Assembly (NCBI GenBank): GCA_001464255.1
Contig: LNFD01000251.1
Location: 1-10,346 of the forward strand
Reading direction: 5' to 3'
DNA length: 10,346 bases
Source of the DNA: Actinomycetales bacterium Ga0077552
Lineage (GTDB): Bacteria; Actinomycetota; Actinomycetes; Actinomycetales; Microbacteriaceae
Shown here piece after piece: positions 1 to 6,260 of this stretch. A program made the position numbers and the translations under genes. The notes under the pieces were generated by a model. That model saw only the letters and a list, made by a program, of their open reading frames with translations, was not told the DNA's origin and ran no database searches. The number at the start of each line of letters is the position of its first letter. The stretch's first letter is position 1.

Positions 1-58
1 AGCGAGGGTGGGGCTTCATGGCAAGAAGTGGATAACCAGATTGAGGCTTGCATGCCCA

Positions 59-73
59 TACCCCCGGGGGGTA
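59..73. promoter_or_regulatory. CsoR/RcnR-type metal-responsive operator (candidate)
   Basis: The sequence TACCCCCGGGGGGTA is a C-tract/G-tract palindrome flanked by TA on both sides. This is the layout of operators bound by the CsoR/RcnR/FrmR (DUF156) repressor family, which respond to copper, nickel/cobalt or formaldehyde. It ends two bases inside the predicted -10 box (72-77) and fills the space behind it, so a bound repressor would block RNA polymerase. The family assignment is by motif shape only; no regulator gene is in the window. Confidence 0.5.
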
Positions 74-77
74 CTCT
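72..77 (+). promoter_or_regulatory. -10 box of a leaderless promoter for the membrane protein gene
   Basis: TACTCT fits TAnnnT and is followed by six bases (CGGCCC) and ATG at 84, so transcription would start at or next to the start codon. A weak -35 candidate TTGCAT lies at 48-53 with an 18-bp spacer. No good Shine-Dalgarno sequence precedes the ATG, which fits a leaderless message and favours ATG84 over TTG48. Confidence 0.45.
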
Positions 78-83
78 CGGCCC

Positions 84-1563
84 ATGAAGAGCTCAGTCGC
101 CCCCACTGCCCCGCCCGTTCTGGACCCGCAGCGGTCGACCCCTATCGCCCTGCGGTGGTTAGCTGTGATCGCAGGCTCGGCCGCGATCATCGCGACGTAC
201 TGGGACGGAGCATGGCACTCTGAGATCGGACGAGATAGCACGTTCGCTCCCCCCCCACGTACTGCTGTACTCAAGCATCGCCGCTGTCGCGCTAATCATC
301 GCGGCATGGGTTGTTGTGACTCTGGTCAGAGAACGTTCAGTGCTGTCGGTCCTTCGACACCGGGCCCTGGTCTTGACGGGTGTGGCTCTTGCCATGGTGG
401 CGCTGTCGGCCGCCCTCGATGTTTTGTGGCACGAGTACTTCGGTCGGGACTCGGTGCTCTGGTCCCCTCCTCACCTCCTCGGGATCATCGGCAGTGTGGT
501 GGTAGTCGTCGGCGTGACCATGAGTGGCGACCGAGGCCGTCCACTGCGAAGCGCCGATGTGGCGCTCGGTGCCGTGCTCCTAGGCACGGCAATGCTGCCG
601 GTGATGGAGTACGACTCGCGCGTTCCGCAGTTTTCTGAGGTGTTGTACCTTCCGGTTGCGCTTGCGGCAGCGCTCTTCGCCGCGTGGGTGATCATCGTTG
701 CCTTGAGCGGGGCGCGCGTCATGACGGTGATTGTTGGTTGCGTTGTGGCGTTGCGGGCCGCCGTCTGGGGCGTTCTTACGTTGTGGGGGTGGCCGGCGGT
801 CGACGTACCCATTGCTCTTCTTGGGCTCGCCGTTCTCGATCTCCCGCGCGCGCGGAAAGTCGACCGGTTTGCGCTTGCCGCCATCGCAATGTCGTCCATA
901 CAGCTCGTGGCCTCCGCCGTAGGGCTGAGTAGCGTGCAGGCCGAGACAGTGCTCCCTGCCGCCATCATCGTGATCGCCATCGCGGGCGGTGTGATGCTGA
1001 TCTCTCGTGGCCGGCAGGTTGTCGTCGCAACGTTGGCGACGTTGGCCTTGGCTGCGACGCTCGTGAGCGTCGATCCACTACCCGCGAGCGCCCACGATCC
1101 AGGGCAAGGCACCGAGCAAGGTGAAGTCGCAATGACGGTTGAGCGAGTCGGGTCAACAGTAAGCATCACTGTAGAGGTCGTGTCATCGAGCACGCCGCTT
1201 CGCTTTGAACGCATCGTCGCAAGGCGCGCTGGTCAGATTATTCAGGCCACACTGGAGCAGGGTGATACCAGCGGCCTTGTGGTCCGAGGAACTCTGGAAC
1301 TCACCGAAGGAGACTTGTGGTTCATCTACGCCGAGTTCTCATCCTCGATGGGCGCGCTGGAGTCGTGGATTATCGTTGAACCGAATGACTCTCGTACCGA
1401 GGTGCGTCCGCTCTACGAGCCACCCGTATCCCCAGTTAACGACCTCGAATTCATTGGCGCGAGCGCTGCGCTGTACGGACTAGCTGCCTCGCTCATCTGG
1501 GTTGCCATCCTCACGGTGAGGGAGCCACGTCGGATGCGGTCGACGCGCTCATCAGCGGAGTGA
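84..1563 (+). CDS. Polytopic membrane protein with duplicated WH-GRDS-PPH motif and extracytoplasmic C-terminal domain; frameshifted
   Basis: I do not recognise the family. Reading from ATG84 stays open to a run of eight C at 249-256, where the frame shifts by one base; with seven C the reading continues to the stop at 1561 and gives 492 residues. The downstream part alone is open from GTG316. In the corrected protein, hydrophobic segments lie near residues 22-40, 59-80, 94-112 and beyond. Motif one (D41, WH 44-45, GRDS 49-52, PPH 56-58) recurs as motif two (D112, WH 115-116, GRDS 120-123, PPH 128-130), which shows an internal duplication and confirms the repaired frame. After a segment ending PASAHDPGQG comes a beta-rich stretch, presumably outside the membrane, then a last hydrophobic segment and an Arg-rich tail. 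The operator-like palindrome upstream suggests metal control, and the conserved histidines could bind metal; both are inference. Base composition is less GC-rich than in the men genes, a hint of different origin. Confidence 0.75.
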
Positions 1564-2069
1564 GTCGGCAACCGGGCAGAACTTCACGCGCGTCTCAGCG
1601 AGTTCGGAATCGGGGTCGCTGTCGGCCACGATGCCCGCGCCGGCGTAGGCCGTGACCAGGCCGTCATCATCGATGCGCGCGCAGCGCAGCGCGATCAACC
1701 ACTCGCCCTCGCCGTCCTAGTCGATCCATCCCACCGGCCCGGCGTAGCGGCCGCGGTGGAATGCAACGCGGCGACGATGTCGAGCGCGCTCGACGACGGC
1801 GCCAGTTGCATCTCGACGTCGGTCGCGAGGTGCCAGAGGTTCGGCAGCTTGATGGTGAACGGGAGATCGCTCGCCGAGACGGCGCGCGCGTGCGGCCGCA
1901 GCGTGTCGAGCACGCTCTGCACGGCGAAGGCGTGCTCGTCGAGGTCTTTGCCACTCGTCGCAAATTGAGCGGAGACCGCGGAGTCTTCCGCCGTGCTCGC
2001 CCCGCGCGTCCGGTTGTCGGCGAGTACCCGCGCGCTCGCCTCACCGCCGTGCACGCTCACGAGCGTCTA
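1552..2069 (-). pseudogene. menF: Isochorismate synthase remnant (C-terminal third)
   Basis: Isochorismate synthase (chorismate-binding family) makes isochorismate for menaquinone. From 2066 downward the minus strand reads TLVSVHGGE, then a stretch with TRGASTAEDSA, KDLDEHAF and LPNLWHLATDVEMQL up to SALDIVAALHSTA near 1753. All of these fit the family core. The reading then jumps frame to RGRYAGPVGWID, with about 20 codons missing by comparison with usual MenF proteins, meets an in-frame TAG at 1717-1719, and continues through YAGAGIVADSDPDSELAETR to a stop at 1552. The N-terminal two thirds are absent: the homology ends at the IS boundary at 2070. The last 12 bases overlap the end of the convergent membrane protein gene. 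The gene is clearly dead; if menaquinone is made, an isochorismate synthase must be encoded elsewhere. Confidence 0.85.
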
Positions 2070-2090
2070 GAGCCTGACCCGGTTTCCCGG
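2070..2090 (+). repeat. Left terminal inverted repeat of the IS
   Basis: Twenty-one bases identical to the reverse complement of 3170-3190. The match stops at 2069 on the outside and 2091 on the inside. Confidence 0.92.
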
Positions 2091-2108
2091 GCGCTTCTCT
2101 TGTGTTGA

Positions 2109-2844
2109 TCATGCCGCGATTTCTGCGGCGGGGTGAAGGGCTTCACACTCGGCGGGGCTGAGGTTTCCGAGGCTGCTGTGTCTGCGCCGGGGGTTGTAGA
2201 ACCCCTCAATCCACTCGAACATGGCCGACGCGAGCTGTGTTCTGGAGTCCCAGCTGGTGCGGTCCAGCAGCTCGCGTTGCATCGTTGACCAGAACGACTC
2301 GATGAGCGCATTGTCGACGCTGGAGGCGACTCTGCCCATCGAGCCGAGCAGCCCTGCTTGGCGGAGTCGGTGACCGGAGAGCCGGGAAGTGTATTGGGCT
2401 CCTCTCTCCGCGTGAACGACTGTTCCAGGCTCGGGTCGGAGCCGCCAGCGTGCCATCTCCAGCGCGTCGACGTCGATCTCTGCGGTGATCCGAACGGAGA
2501 TCGACCAGCCAACGATGCGGCGTGAGTAGGCGTCGATCACGGCAGCGCAATAGACCCAGCCGTCTTTCGCACGGTGTTGCGTGATGTCGCAGAACCAGAG
2601 CCGGTTCGGCCCGTCAGCGCGGAACTGCCGCTTCACGAGGTTCTCGTGCGTGGCTGTGTCCGGCTTCCAGCCTCCCCGCTTGCGACGATGCGAGACGCCG
2701 ACCAACCCGTCTTGCCGCATCAACCTGGCGACACGTTTACGGGCGACGTGAACGTTTAGCCCGAGCCGCGACTCGGCCAGCACTTGCGGCGCACCATAGG
2801 TTGCTCGCGAGTCGGCTCAGCTCCTGGACCAGCCGGAACCTTAT
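2109..2844 (-). pseudogene. IS3-family transposase OrfB, internally deleted
   Basis: OrfB is the DDE integrase-type catalytic subunit. The intact part reads from ADSRATYGAPQVLAESRLG (about 2816) to the stop at 2109. Counting from GTG2783, the catalytic positions are D66 (WFCDITQ), residue 126 and E162 (NALIESFW), with the usual 35 residues between the last two. Residue 126 is Glu (VVHAERGAQYTS) where the family normally has Asp (HSDRGSQYTS). The usual OrfB opening FRLVQEL is present at 2838-2818 but in a different frame, directly joined to the ATYGAP block, so roughly 50-60 codons are missing by comparison with full-length OrfB (about 290 residues). The normal -1 frameshift from OrfA would therefore lead out of frame. 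Function is unlikely. Confidence 0.85.
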
Positions 2845-3125
2845 TTTGGGAGCACGTTCTCCCGCGCAATGTAGGGCGACGCGCGCTTCAGGATGTCGCT
2901 CTCCATCTCCAGCACCCGCAACCGTCGCCTGAGCTCGACCAGTTCGCGATGCTCGTCGGAGGTCACGCCGGGTTTGCGGCCTGAGTCGACCGCATCGCGG
3001 TGCATCCAGTTGCGAAGACAGGACTCGCTGATCTCGAGATCGCGGGCGGTCTGAGCGACCGGGTCTCCCTGCGCGACCAGATCCAGGGCTCGACGCCGGA
3101 ACTCCGGCGGGTGTGCAGCAGACAT
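2841..3125 (-). CDS. IS3-family transposase OrfA (helix-turn-helix subunit)
   Basis: A 94-residue protein starting at ATG3125 (MSAAHPPEFRRRALDLV), preceded by a strong ribosome site GGAAGGAG eight bases upstream; a longer start at 3152 exists but lacks this support. It has the HTH_Tnp_1 pattern: a DNA-binding helix-turn-helix around residues 22-42 (TARDLEISESCLRNWM) followed by a leucine-zipper-like stretch (ELVELRRRLRVLEMESDILKRA), ending in RENVLPK as many actinobacterial OrfA proteins do. It would bind the terminal repeats and pair with OrfB. The run of four A just before its stop is where frameshifting to OrfB would happen, but OrfB is damaged here. Confidence 0.88.
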   Translation of the reverse strand: MSAAHPPEFRRRALDLVAQGDPVAQTARDLEISESCLRNWMHRDAVDSGRKPGVTSDEHRELVELRRRLRVLEMESDILKRASPYIARENVLPK

Positions 3126-3133
3126 CTCACGGA

Positions 3134-3141
3134 CTCCTTCC
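3134..3141 (-). promoter_or_regulatory. Ribosome binding site deciding the OrfA start
   Basis: Minus-strand GGAAGGAG lies eight bases before ATG3125 and inside the longer alternative frame from 3152, so the internal start is preferred. Confidence 0.6.
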
Positions 3142-3169
3142 GAGCCGATCATCGCCTCAACTCAGGTGT

Positions 3170-3190
3170 CCGGGAAACCGGGTCAGGCTC
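3170..3190 (-). repeat. Right terminal inverted repeat of the IS
   Basis: Perfect reverse complement of 2070-2090 over 21 bases. Confidence 0.92.
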
Positions 3191-3410
3191 CGAGCGCGCG
3201 TGGGGCCGCTACTGGGGCTGGGACACCAAGGAGGTCTGGACCTTCATCATCTGGACCCTCTTCGCCGGCTACATCCACGCCCGCGCGACGCGCGGCTGGC
3301 GCGGCGACCGCTCGGCCTGGCTCGCGATCATCGGCTTCAGCGCGGTCATCTTCAACTACACGGTCGTCAACTTCGCGTTCAAGGGCCTGCACAGCTATTC
3401 CGGCCTGTAG
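3191..3410 (+). pseudogene. ccsB: C-terminal remnant of a CcsA/CcsB (ResC) cytochrome c biogenesis protein
   Basis: CcsB/ResC, with ResB, exports haem and attaches it to c-type cytochromes (system II). The remnant is 72 residues directly abutting the IS end. It keeps the tryptophan-rich haem-handling motif AWGRYWGWDTKEVW, the following hydrophobic segments (FIIWTLFAGYIHA and AWLAIIGFSAVIFNYTVVNF) and the family's C-terminal signature FKGLHSYSGL, which includes a conserved His. The N-terminal part, about 250 residues or more in usual homologues, is missing and is not found on the other side of the IS. A 136-codon open frame runs from inside the IS (3000) through this fragment, but its first half is antisense to OrfA and is not a real protein. 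Confidence 0.88.
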
Positions 3411-3420
3411 GCCGGAATAG
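3395..3420 (+). terminator. Hairpin over the ccsB stop codon
   Basis: CTATTCCGGCC (3395-3405) pairs perfectly with GGCCGGAATAG (3410-3420) around the loop TGTA. The TAG stop of the ccsB remnant (3408-3410) is inside it. No T-run follows, so termination would be of the weak or Rho-assisted kind common in actinobacteria. Confidence 0.5.
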
Positions 3421-3457
3421 CAATGGGCACAGTTTCAGGCCTGTTCTGTCGTGACAG

Positions 3458-3476
3458 GTCGGGCCCCTGGCCCGAC
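3458..3476 (-). terminator. Terminator hairpin after the lipoprotein gene
   Basis: GTCGGGCC (3458-3465) and GGCCCGAC (3469-3476) form an eight-bp GC-rich stem with a three-base loop, seven bases after the lipoprotein stop. It may act in both directions and so also close the ccsB side. There is no clear U-tract. Confidence 0.5.
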
Positions 3477-3483
3477 TCGTCCT

Positions 3484-4092
3484 TTACCCAACAGGCGTCA
3501 ACTCCACGGGCGTGCGCGCCCCGCCCCCGATGTCGAACTGCAGCACGGGCGCGTCGGGGTCGGAGCAGTCGAACGGCGCGTTGCTGATCGGGTCGCTCGC
3601 GATGATGGCGCCGAGCTGGCTCGAGGCGTCTTGCGTGACGCCCGCGATCGTCACGATCGTCGAGAGGCTGTTGTCGCGCACGGTCGTCGTGATGACGCCC
3701 TCCGCACCGACCCAGCCGCCGCCGATGCTGCCCGTGGTCACGGCCTGGCCCTGCACGCTCGCGATGTCGAGCAGCAGCGTGAACGCGGGCGTGTAGACGT
3801 ACGAGTCGGCCGTGAAGCTCAGCCCCGTGTCGCCCTCGACCGTGAAGGCGAGACCCTCGGTGCTGCCCGAGACCCCGTCGTAGAAGCCCTGCAGCGCCTC
3901 CTGCGTGATGCGCCAGTCGCCGATCAGGCACGCGGGGTCGGTCGGGTCGAGGGCCGCCTCGGGCGCCTCGGCCTCCTCGCTCGCGGCCGCGCCCGGGTCG
4001 ACGGCGAGGTCGCCTTCGGACGACGTCGTGCAGCCGACAAGCAGCAGCAGCGCCGCGGTCGAGGCGGTCAGGGCGAGCGGGGCGCGGCGCAT
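3484..4092 (-). CDS. Putative secreted lipoprotein of unknown function
   Basis: A 202-residue protein starting at ATG4092, six bases after the ribosome site AAGGAG. The N-terminus has the lipoprotein pattern: Arg-Arg, a hydrophobic stretch LALTASTAALLLL, then the lipobox LVGC with Cys21 as the lipidated residue. A low-complexity Glu/Ala/Asp linker follows (about residues 24-50). The mature domain is beta-rich, opens with CLIGDWRIT and has alternating T/V/I strands to the end, a pattern reminiscent of small lipocalin-like lipoproteins; this is shape, not homology. Two Cys (about residue 54, and in FDCSD near 177) could form a disulphide. A TACGCT -10 candidate lies at 4125-4130, so it may be transcribed separately from menC, which ends 74 bases upstream. 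Confidence 0.85.
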   Translation of the reverse strand: MRRAPLALTASTAALLLLVGCTTSSEGDLAVDPGAAASEEAEAPEAALDPTDPACLIGDWRITQEALQGFYDGVSGSTEGLAFTVEGDTGLSFTADSYVYTPAFTLLLDIASVQGQAVTTGSIGGGWVGAEGVITTTVRDNSLSTIVTIAGVTQDASSQLGAIIASDPISNAPFDCSDPDAPVLQFDIGGGARTPVELTPVG

Positions 4093-4124
4093 GAGGGCTC
4101 CTTGTGGTCGGCGGGGATGAGTCG

Positions 4125-4130
4125 AGCGTA
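4125..4130 (-). promoter_or_regulatory. -10 box candidate for the lipoprotein gene
   Basis: Minus-strand TACGCT fits TAnnnT. It would give a leader of about 25 bases holding the AAGGAG ribosome site. No convincing -35 box was seen. Confidence 0.3.
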
Positions 4131-4166
4131 ACTCCGCACCGCCGCTGCCGCGTGAGCAGTTTCCGA

Positions 4167-5141
4167 CTAGCCGGCGAGCAGGGCGTGGCAGCGCGTGAGG
4201 CGCTCGCGCCACCAGGCGGTGCGCGCGGGGTCGGCGGCGAGCCGGCGCAGGGCATCCGCATCGGCCGTGACCCGGCCCGCCGCGATCACCCTGTCGACGG
4301 GGCGCAGCGGTGCGGCGACGACATCGTCGGCCAGCAGCGCGGCCGTGCCGAGGCCGCAGTCGTAGTCGAGGGCGGGCAGCCGTGCGGCGAGCTCGGCACC
4401 CATCGCGAGCCCGATGCTCGAGTCGAGCGCGCTCGAGACGACCGCGGGCAGCCCCGCCTCGGCGACGATCGCAAGTGCGCGGTCGATGCCGCCGAGCGGG
4501 GCGGCCTTGATGACGAGCAGATCGGCCGCCTCGGCGCGCGCGACCGCGAGCGGGTCGGCCGCCTTGCGCACACTCTCGTCGGCGGCGACGAGCACGTCGA
4601 TGCGGTGGATGCGCCGCCGCAGCTCGGCGAGCTCGGGCACGCTCGCGCACGGCTGCTCGACGTACTCGAGGTCGAACTGCTCGAGCTCGGCCTCGTCGAC
4701 CGTCCAGGCTCCGTTCGCGTCGAGGCGGATGCGCCCCGCCGGCACGAGCAGCCGCCGTGTCTCGCGCACGCGGGCCACGTCGTCGGCGAGCGTCTCGCCG
4801 CGCTCGGCCACCTTGATCTTCACCGTGCGGCACTCGCCGAACAGGCTCAGCACGGCCGCGATTTCGCCGAGCGGAACGGCCGGCAGCGTCGCATTGACCG
4901 GGATGCTCGCTCTGGTTCGGGGAGCCGTCGAGTCGCGCCAGCCGAAGTCGAGGGCCGCGGCGAGCCACGTGCTGGCCTCCTCATCGGCGTACTCGAGGAA
5001 GGGGCTGAACTCGCTCCATCCACTCGGGCCGTCGAGCAGCACGGCCTCGCGGCAGTCCACGCCGCGGAACCGCGTCACGAGCGGCAGGCTCACCACGTGG
5101 GCGCGGCCCAGCACGTCGTCGAGCTCGGGCAGAGCATCCAT
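4167..5141 (-). CDS. menC: o-Succinylbenzoate synthase
   Basis: MenC dehydrates SHCHC to o-succinylbenzoate in the cytoplasm, a menaquinone step. The product is 324 residues from ATG5141, the usual actinobacterial length. Enolase-superfamily residues are visible in order: the K-x-K pair K108/K110 (TVKIKVAE), metal-ligand D141 in RIRLDANGAW, E162 in DLEYVEQPC, D188-E189 in VLVAADES, and the opposite lysine K212 in LLVIKAAPLGG. The upstream bases hold no strong ribosome site; a weak leaderless layout (CAGACT, seven bases, ATG) is possible. It diverges from menB across a 122-bp region with a mirrored 13-bp repeat. A longer open frame to 5213 exists, but it would run through that repeat and has no family sequence. 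Confidence 0.95.
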   Translation of the reverse strand: MDALPELDDVLGRAHVVSLPLVTRFRGVDCREAVLLDGPSGWSEFSPFLEYADEEASTWLAAALDFGWRDSTAPRTRASIPVNATLPAVPLGEIAAVLSLFGECRTVKIKVAERGETLADDVARVRETRRLLVPAGRIRLDANGAWTVDEAELEQFDLEYVEQPCASVPELAELRRRIHRIDVLVAADESVRKAADPLAVARAEAADLLVIKAAPLGGIDRALAIVAEAGLPAVVSSALDSSIGLAMGAELAARLPALDYDCGLGTAALLADDVVAAPLRPVDRVIAAGRVTADADALRRLAADPARTAWWRERLTRCHALLAG

Positions 5142-5162
5142 GCCCCACAGTCTGTCGGTTCT

Positions 5163-5240
5163 CGTTCGCAACTCATGCAGAATCGACCGATGTGCGGTGT
5201 TTCGCGCGCACAACCGCCGGTTCAGCCTGAGTTGCGAACG
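5163..5240. promoter_or_regulatory. Mirrored 13-bp inverted repeat between menC and menB
   Basis: CGTTCGCAACTCA (5163-5175) and its exact reverse complement TGAGTTGCGAACG (5228-5240) are separated by 52 bases. The left arm starts 21 bases before menC and the right arm ends 23 bases before menB, so each gene sees the same 13 bases in the same orientation at nearly the same distance. The arms overlap the expected -35 regions of both promoters. This looks like a pair of operator sites for one regulator, or a duplicated promoter element. Confidence 0.6.
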
Positions 5241-5251
5241 GGCCGCGCGCG

Positions 5252-5257
5252 TAGGCT
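5252..5257 (+). promoter_or_regulatory. -10 box of a leaderless menB promoter
   Basis: TAGGCT, six bases GGCGGC, then ATG5264. The right arm of the inverted repeat covers the -35 position. Confidence 0.5.
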
Positions 5258-5263
5258 GGCGGC

Positions 5264-6178
5264 ATGGCCGAGCCGTTCGTCTCCGAGACCTTCGACCCCG
5301 CGCGCTGGCAGGTCGCGCCGGGCTTCGACGACCTGACCGACCTCACGTACCACCTCGACACGACCGGCCGTATCGCGCGCATCGCGTTCGACCGGCCGGA
5401 GGTGCGCAACGCGTTCCGCCCGCACACGGTCGACGAGCTGTACCGCGCGCTCGACGACGCGCGGCAGAATCCGCGGGTCGGCGTCGTGCTGCTGACGGGC
5501 AACGGCCCGAGTGCGAAAGACGGCGGCTGGGCGTTCTGCTCGGGCGGCGACCAGCGCATCCGCGGGCGGGGCGGCTACCAGTACGCCGAGGGGGAGACGG
5601 CCGAGACGGTCGACCCGGCGCGCGCTTCGCGTCTGCACATCCTCGAGGTGCAGCGGCTCATCCGCTTCATGCCGAAGGTCGTCATCGCGGTCGTTCCGGG
5701 CTGGGCCGCGGGCGGCGGGCACTCGCTGCACGTCGTGTGCGACCTCACGATCGCGAGCCGCGAGCACGCGCGCTTCAAGCAGACCGACGCCGACGTCGGC
5801 TCGTTCGACGCCGGCTACGGCAGCGCCTACCTCGCCAAGCAGGTCGGCCAGAAGGTCGCGCGCGAGATCTTCTTCCTCGCCCGCGAGTACGACGCGCAGC
5901 GCGCCTACGAGATGGGCACGGTCAACGCCGTCGTGCCGCACGACGAGCTCGATGCGACGGCGCTCGACTGGGCCGAGACGATCCTGACCAAGAGCCCGAC
6001 GGCGATCCGCATGCTCAAGTACGCGATGAACCTCACCGATGACGGGATGGTCGGCCAGCAGCTCTTCGCGGGCGAGGCGACCCGGCTCGCCTACGGCACC
6101 GACGAGGCCGTCGAGGGCCGCGACAGCTTCCTCGAGAAGCGCGCGCCCGACTGGTCGCCGTTCCCCTGGCAGTACTAG
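5264..6178 (+). CDS. menB: 1,4-dihydroxy-2-naphthoyl-CoA synthase
   Basis: MenB closes the ring of o-succinylbenzoyl-CoA to give DHNA-CoA. The 304-residue length and sequence follow the actinobacterial form. Crotonase-fold features: the substrate loop FCSGGDQ (91-97), the oxyanion-hole region GWAAGGGHSLHVVCDL (146-161), FKQTDADVGSFDAGYGS (171-187) with the catalytic-region Asp182, and the C-terminal signature EGRDSFLEKRAPDWSPFPWQY that reaches into a neighbouring subunit. In family members I remember, the loop reads GSFDGGYGS; here the first Gly after Asp is Ala183, probably harmless. The start is set by the leaderless promoter; the opening MAEPFVSETFDPARW is typical. It stands alone on its strand: the next plus-strand gene follows 738 bases later, beyond tetR. 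Confidence 0.96.
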   Translation: MAEPFVSETFDPARWQVAPGFDDLTDLTYHLDTTGRIARIAFDRPEVRNAFRPHTVDELYRALDDARQNPRVGVVLLTGNGPSAKDGGWAFCSGGDQRIRGRGGYQYAEGETAETVDPARASRLHILEVQRLIRFMPKVVIAVVPGWAAGGGHSLHVVCDLTIASREHARFKQTDADVGSFDAGYGSAYLAKQVGQKVAREIFFLAREYDAQRAYEMGTVNAVVPHDELDATALDWAETILTKSPTAIRMLKYAMNLTDDGMVGQQLFAGEATRLAYGTDEAVEGRDSFLEKRAPDWSPFPWQY

Positions 6179-6223
6179 TCGGGGTTCAGATTCGCCGCGA
6201 AACGGTGGATGGCCGCGGCCCAA

Positions 6224-6259
6224 GCGCCTTCTTGTCCCAGATCTGGGCCAAAGGGGCGC
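6224..6259. repeat. Palindromic repeat R1 (full-length copy)
   Basis: An imperfect 36-base palindrome centred on CCCAGATCTGGG (6236-6247), lying between the converging ends of menB and tetR. Its right half (6236-6258) matches 7965-7987 at 22 of 23 bases. Its left half matches 8004-8020 at 13 of 17 bases, all differences being transitions. It can fold as a hairpin and may serve as a two-way terminator. Confidence 0.75.
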
Positions 6260-6260
6260 G

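Larger units (their letters stand above)
2070..3190 (-). mobile_element. Defective IS3-family insertion sequence
   Basis: A 1121-bp element bounded by perfect 21-bp inverted repeats (2070-2090 and 3170-3190), each reading inward from GAGCCTGACC to TTTCCCGG. It carries orfA and orfB on the minus strand, the IS3-family layout. If the true ends are TG...CA as usual for IS3, the element is 2075-3185 and the outer five bases are extra symmetry. Flanking bases do not match (CTA left, CGA right), so no target duplication is seen. The left neighbour is a menF fragment and the right a ccsB fragment. OrfB carries an internal deletion, so the copy is probably immobile unless a sister copy supplies transposase. 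Confidence 0.9.

Noticed and set aside
1..223. A 71-codon frame from position 8
   Set aside because: It overlaps the operator, promoter and beginning of the membrane protein gene in another frame and has no motif.
2060..2783. Intact, active transposase gene from GTG2783
   Set aside because: The frame lacks the OrfB N-terminal region, and its opening is present upstream in another frame, so this is the rest of a deleted gene.
3000..3410. A 136-codon fusion frame from the IS into the ccsB remnant
   Set aside because: The first 64 codons are antisense to OrfA and show no membrane segment or signal; only the ccsB part is meaningful.
3484..4968. A 494-codon minus-strand frame ending at the lipoprotein stop
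   Set aside because: Only the part from ATG4092 has a signal sequence with lipobox and a ribosome site; the rest overlaps menC in another frame.
4104..6042. Long plus-strand open frames (410 and 542 codons) across the menC region
   Set aside because: They run antisense to menC and through the menC-menB intergenic region into menB in the wrong frame. Composition is Arg/Ala/Ser-rich without any domain; typical shadow frames of GC-rich DNA.
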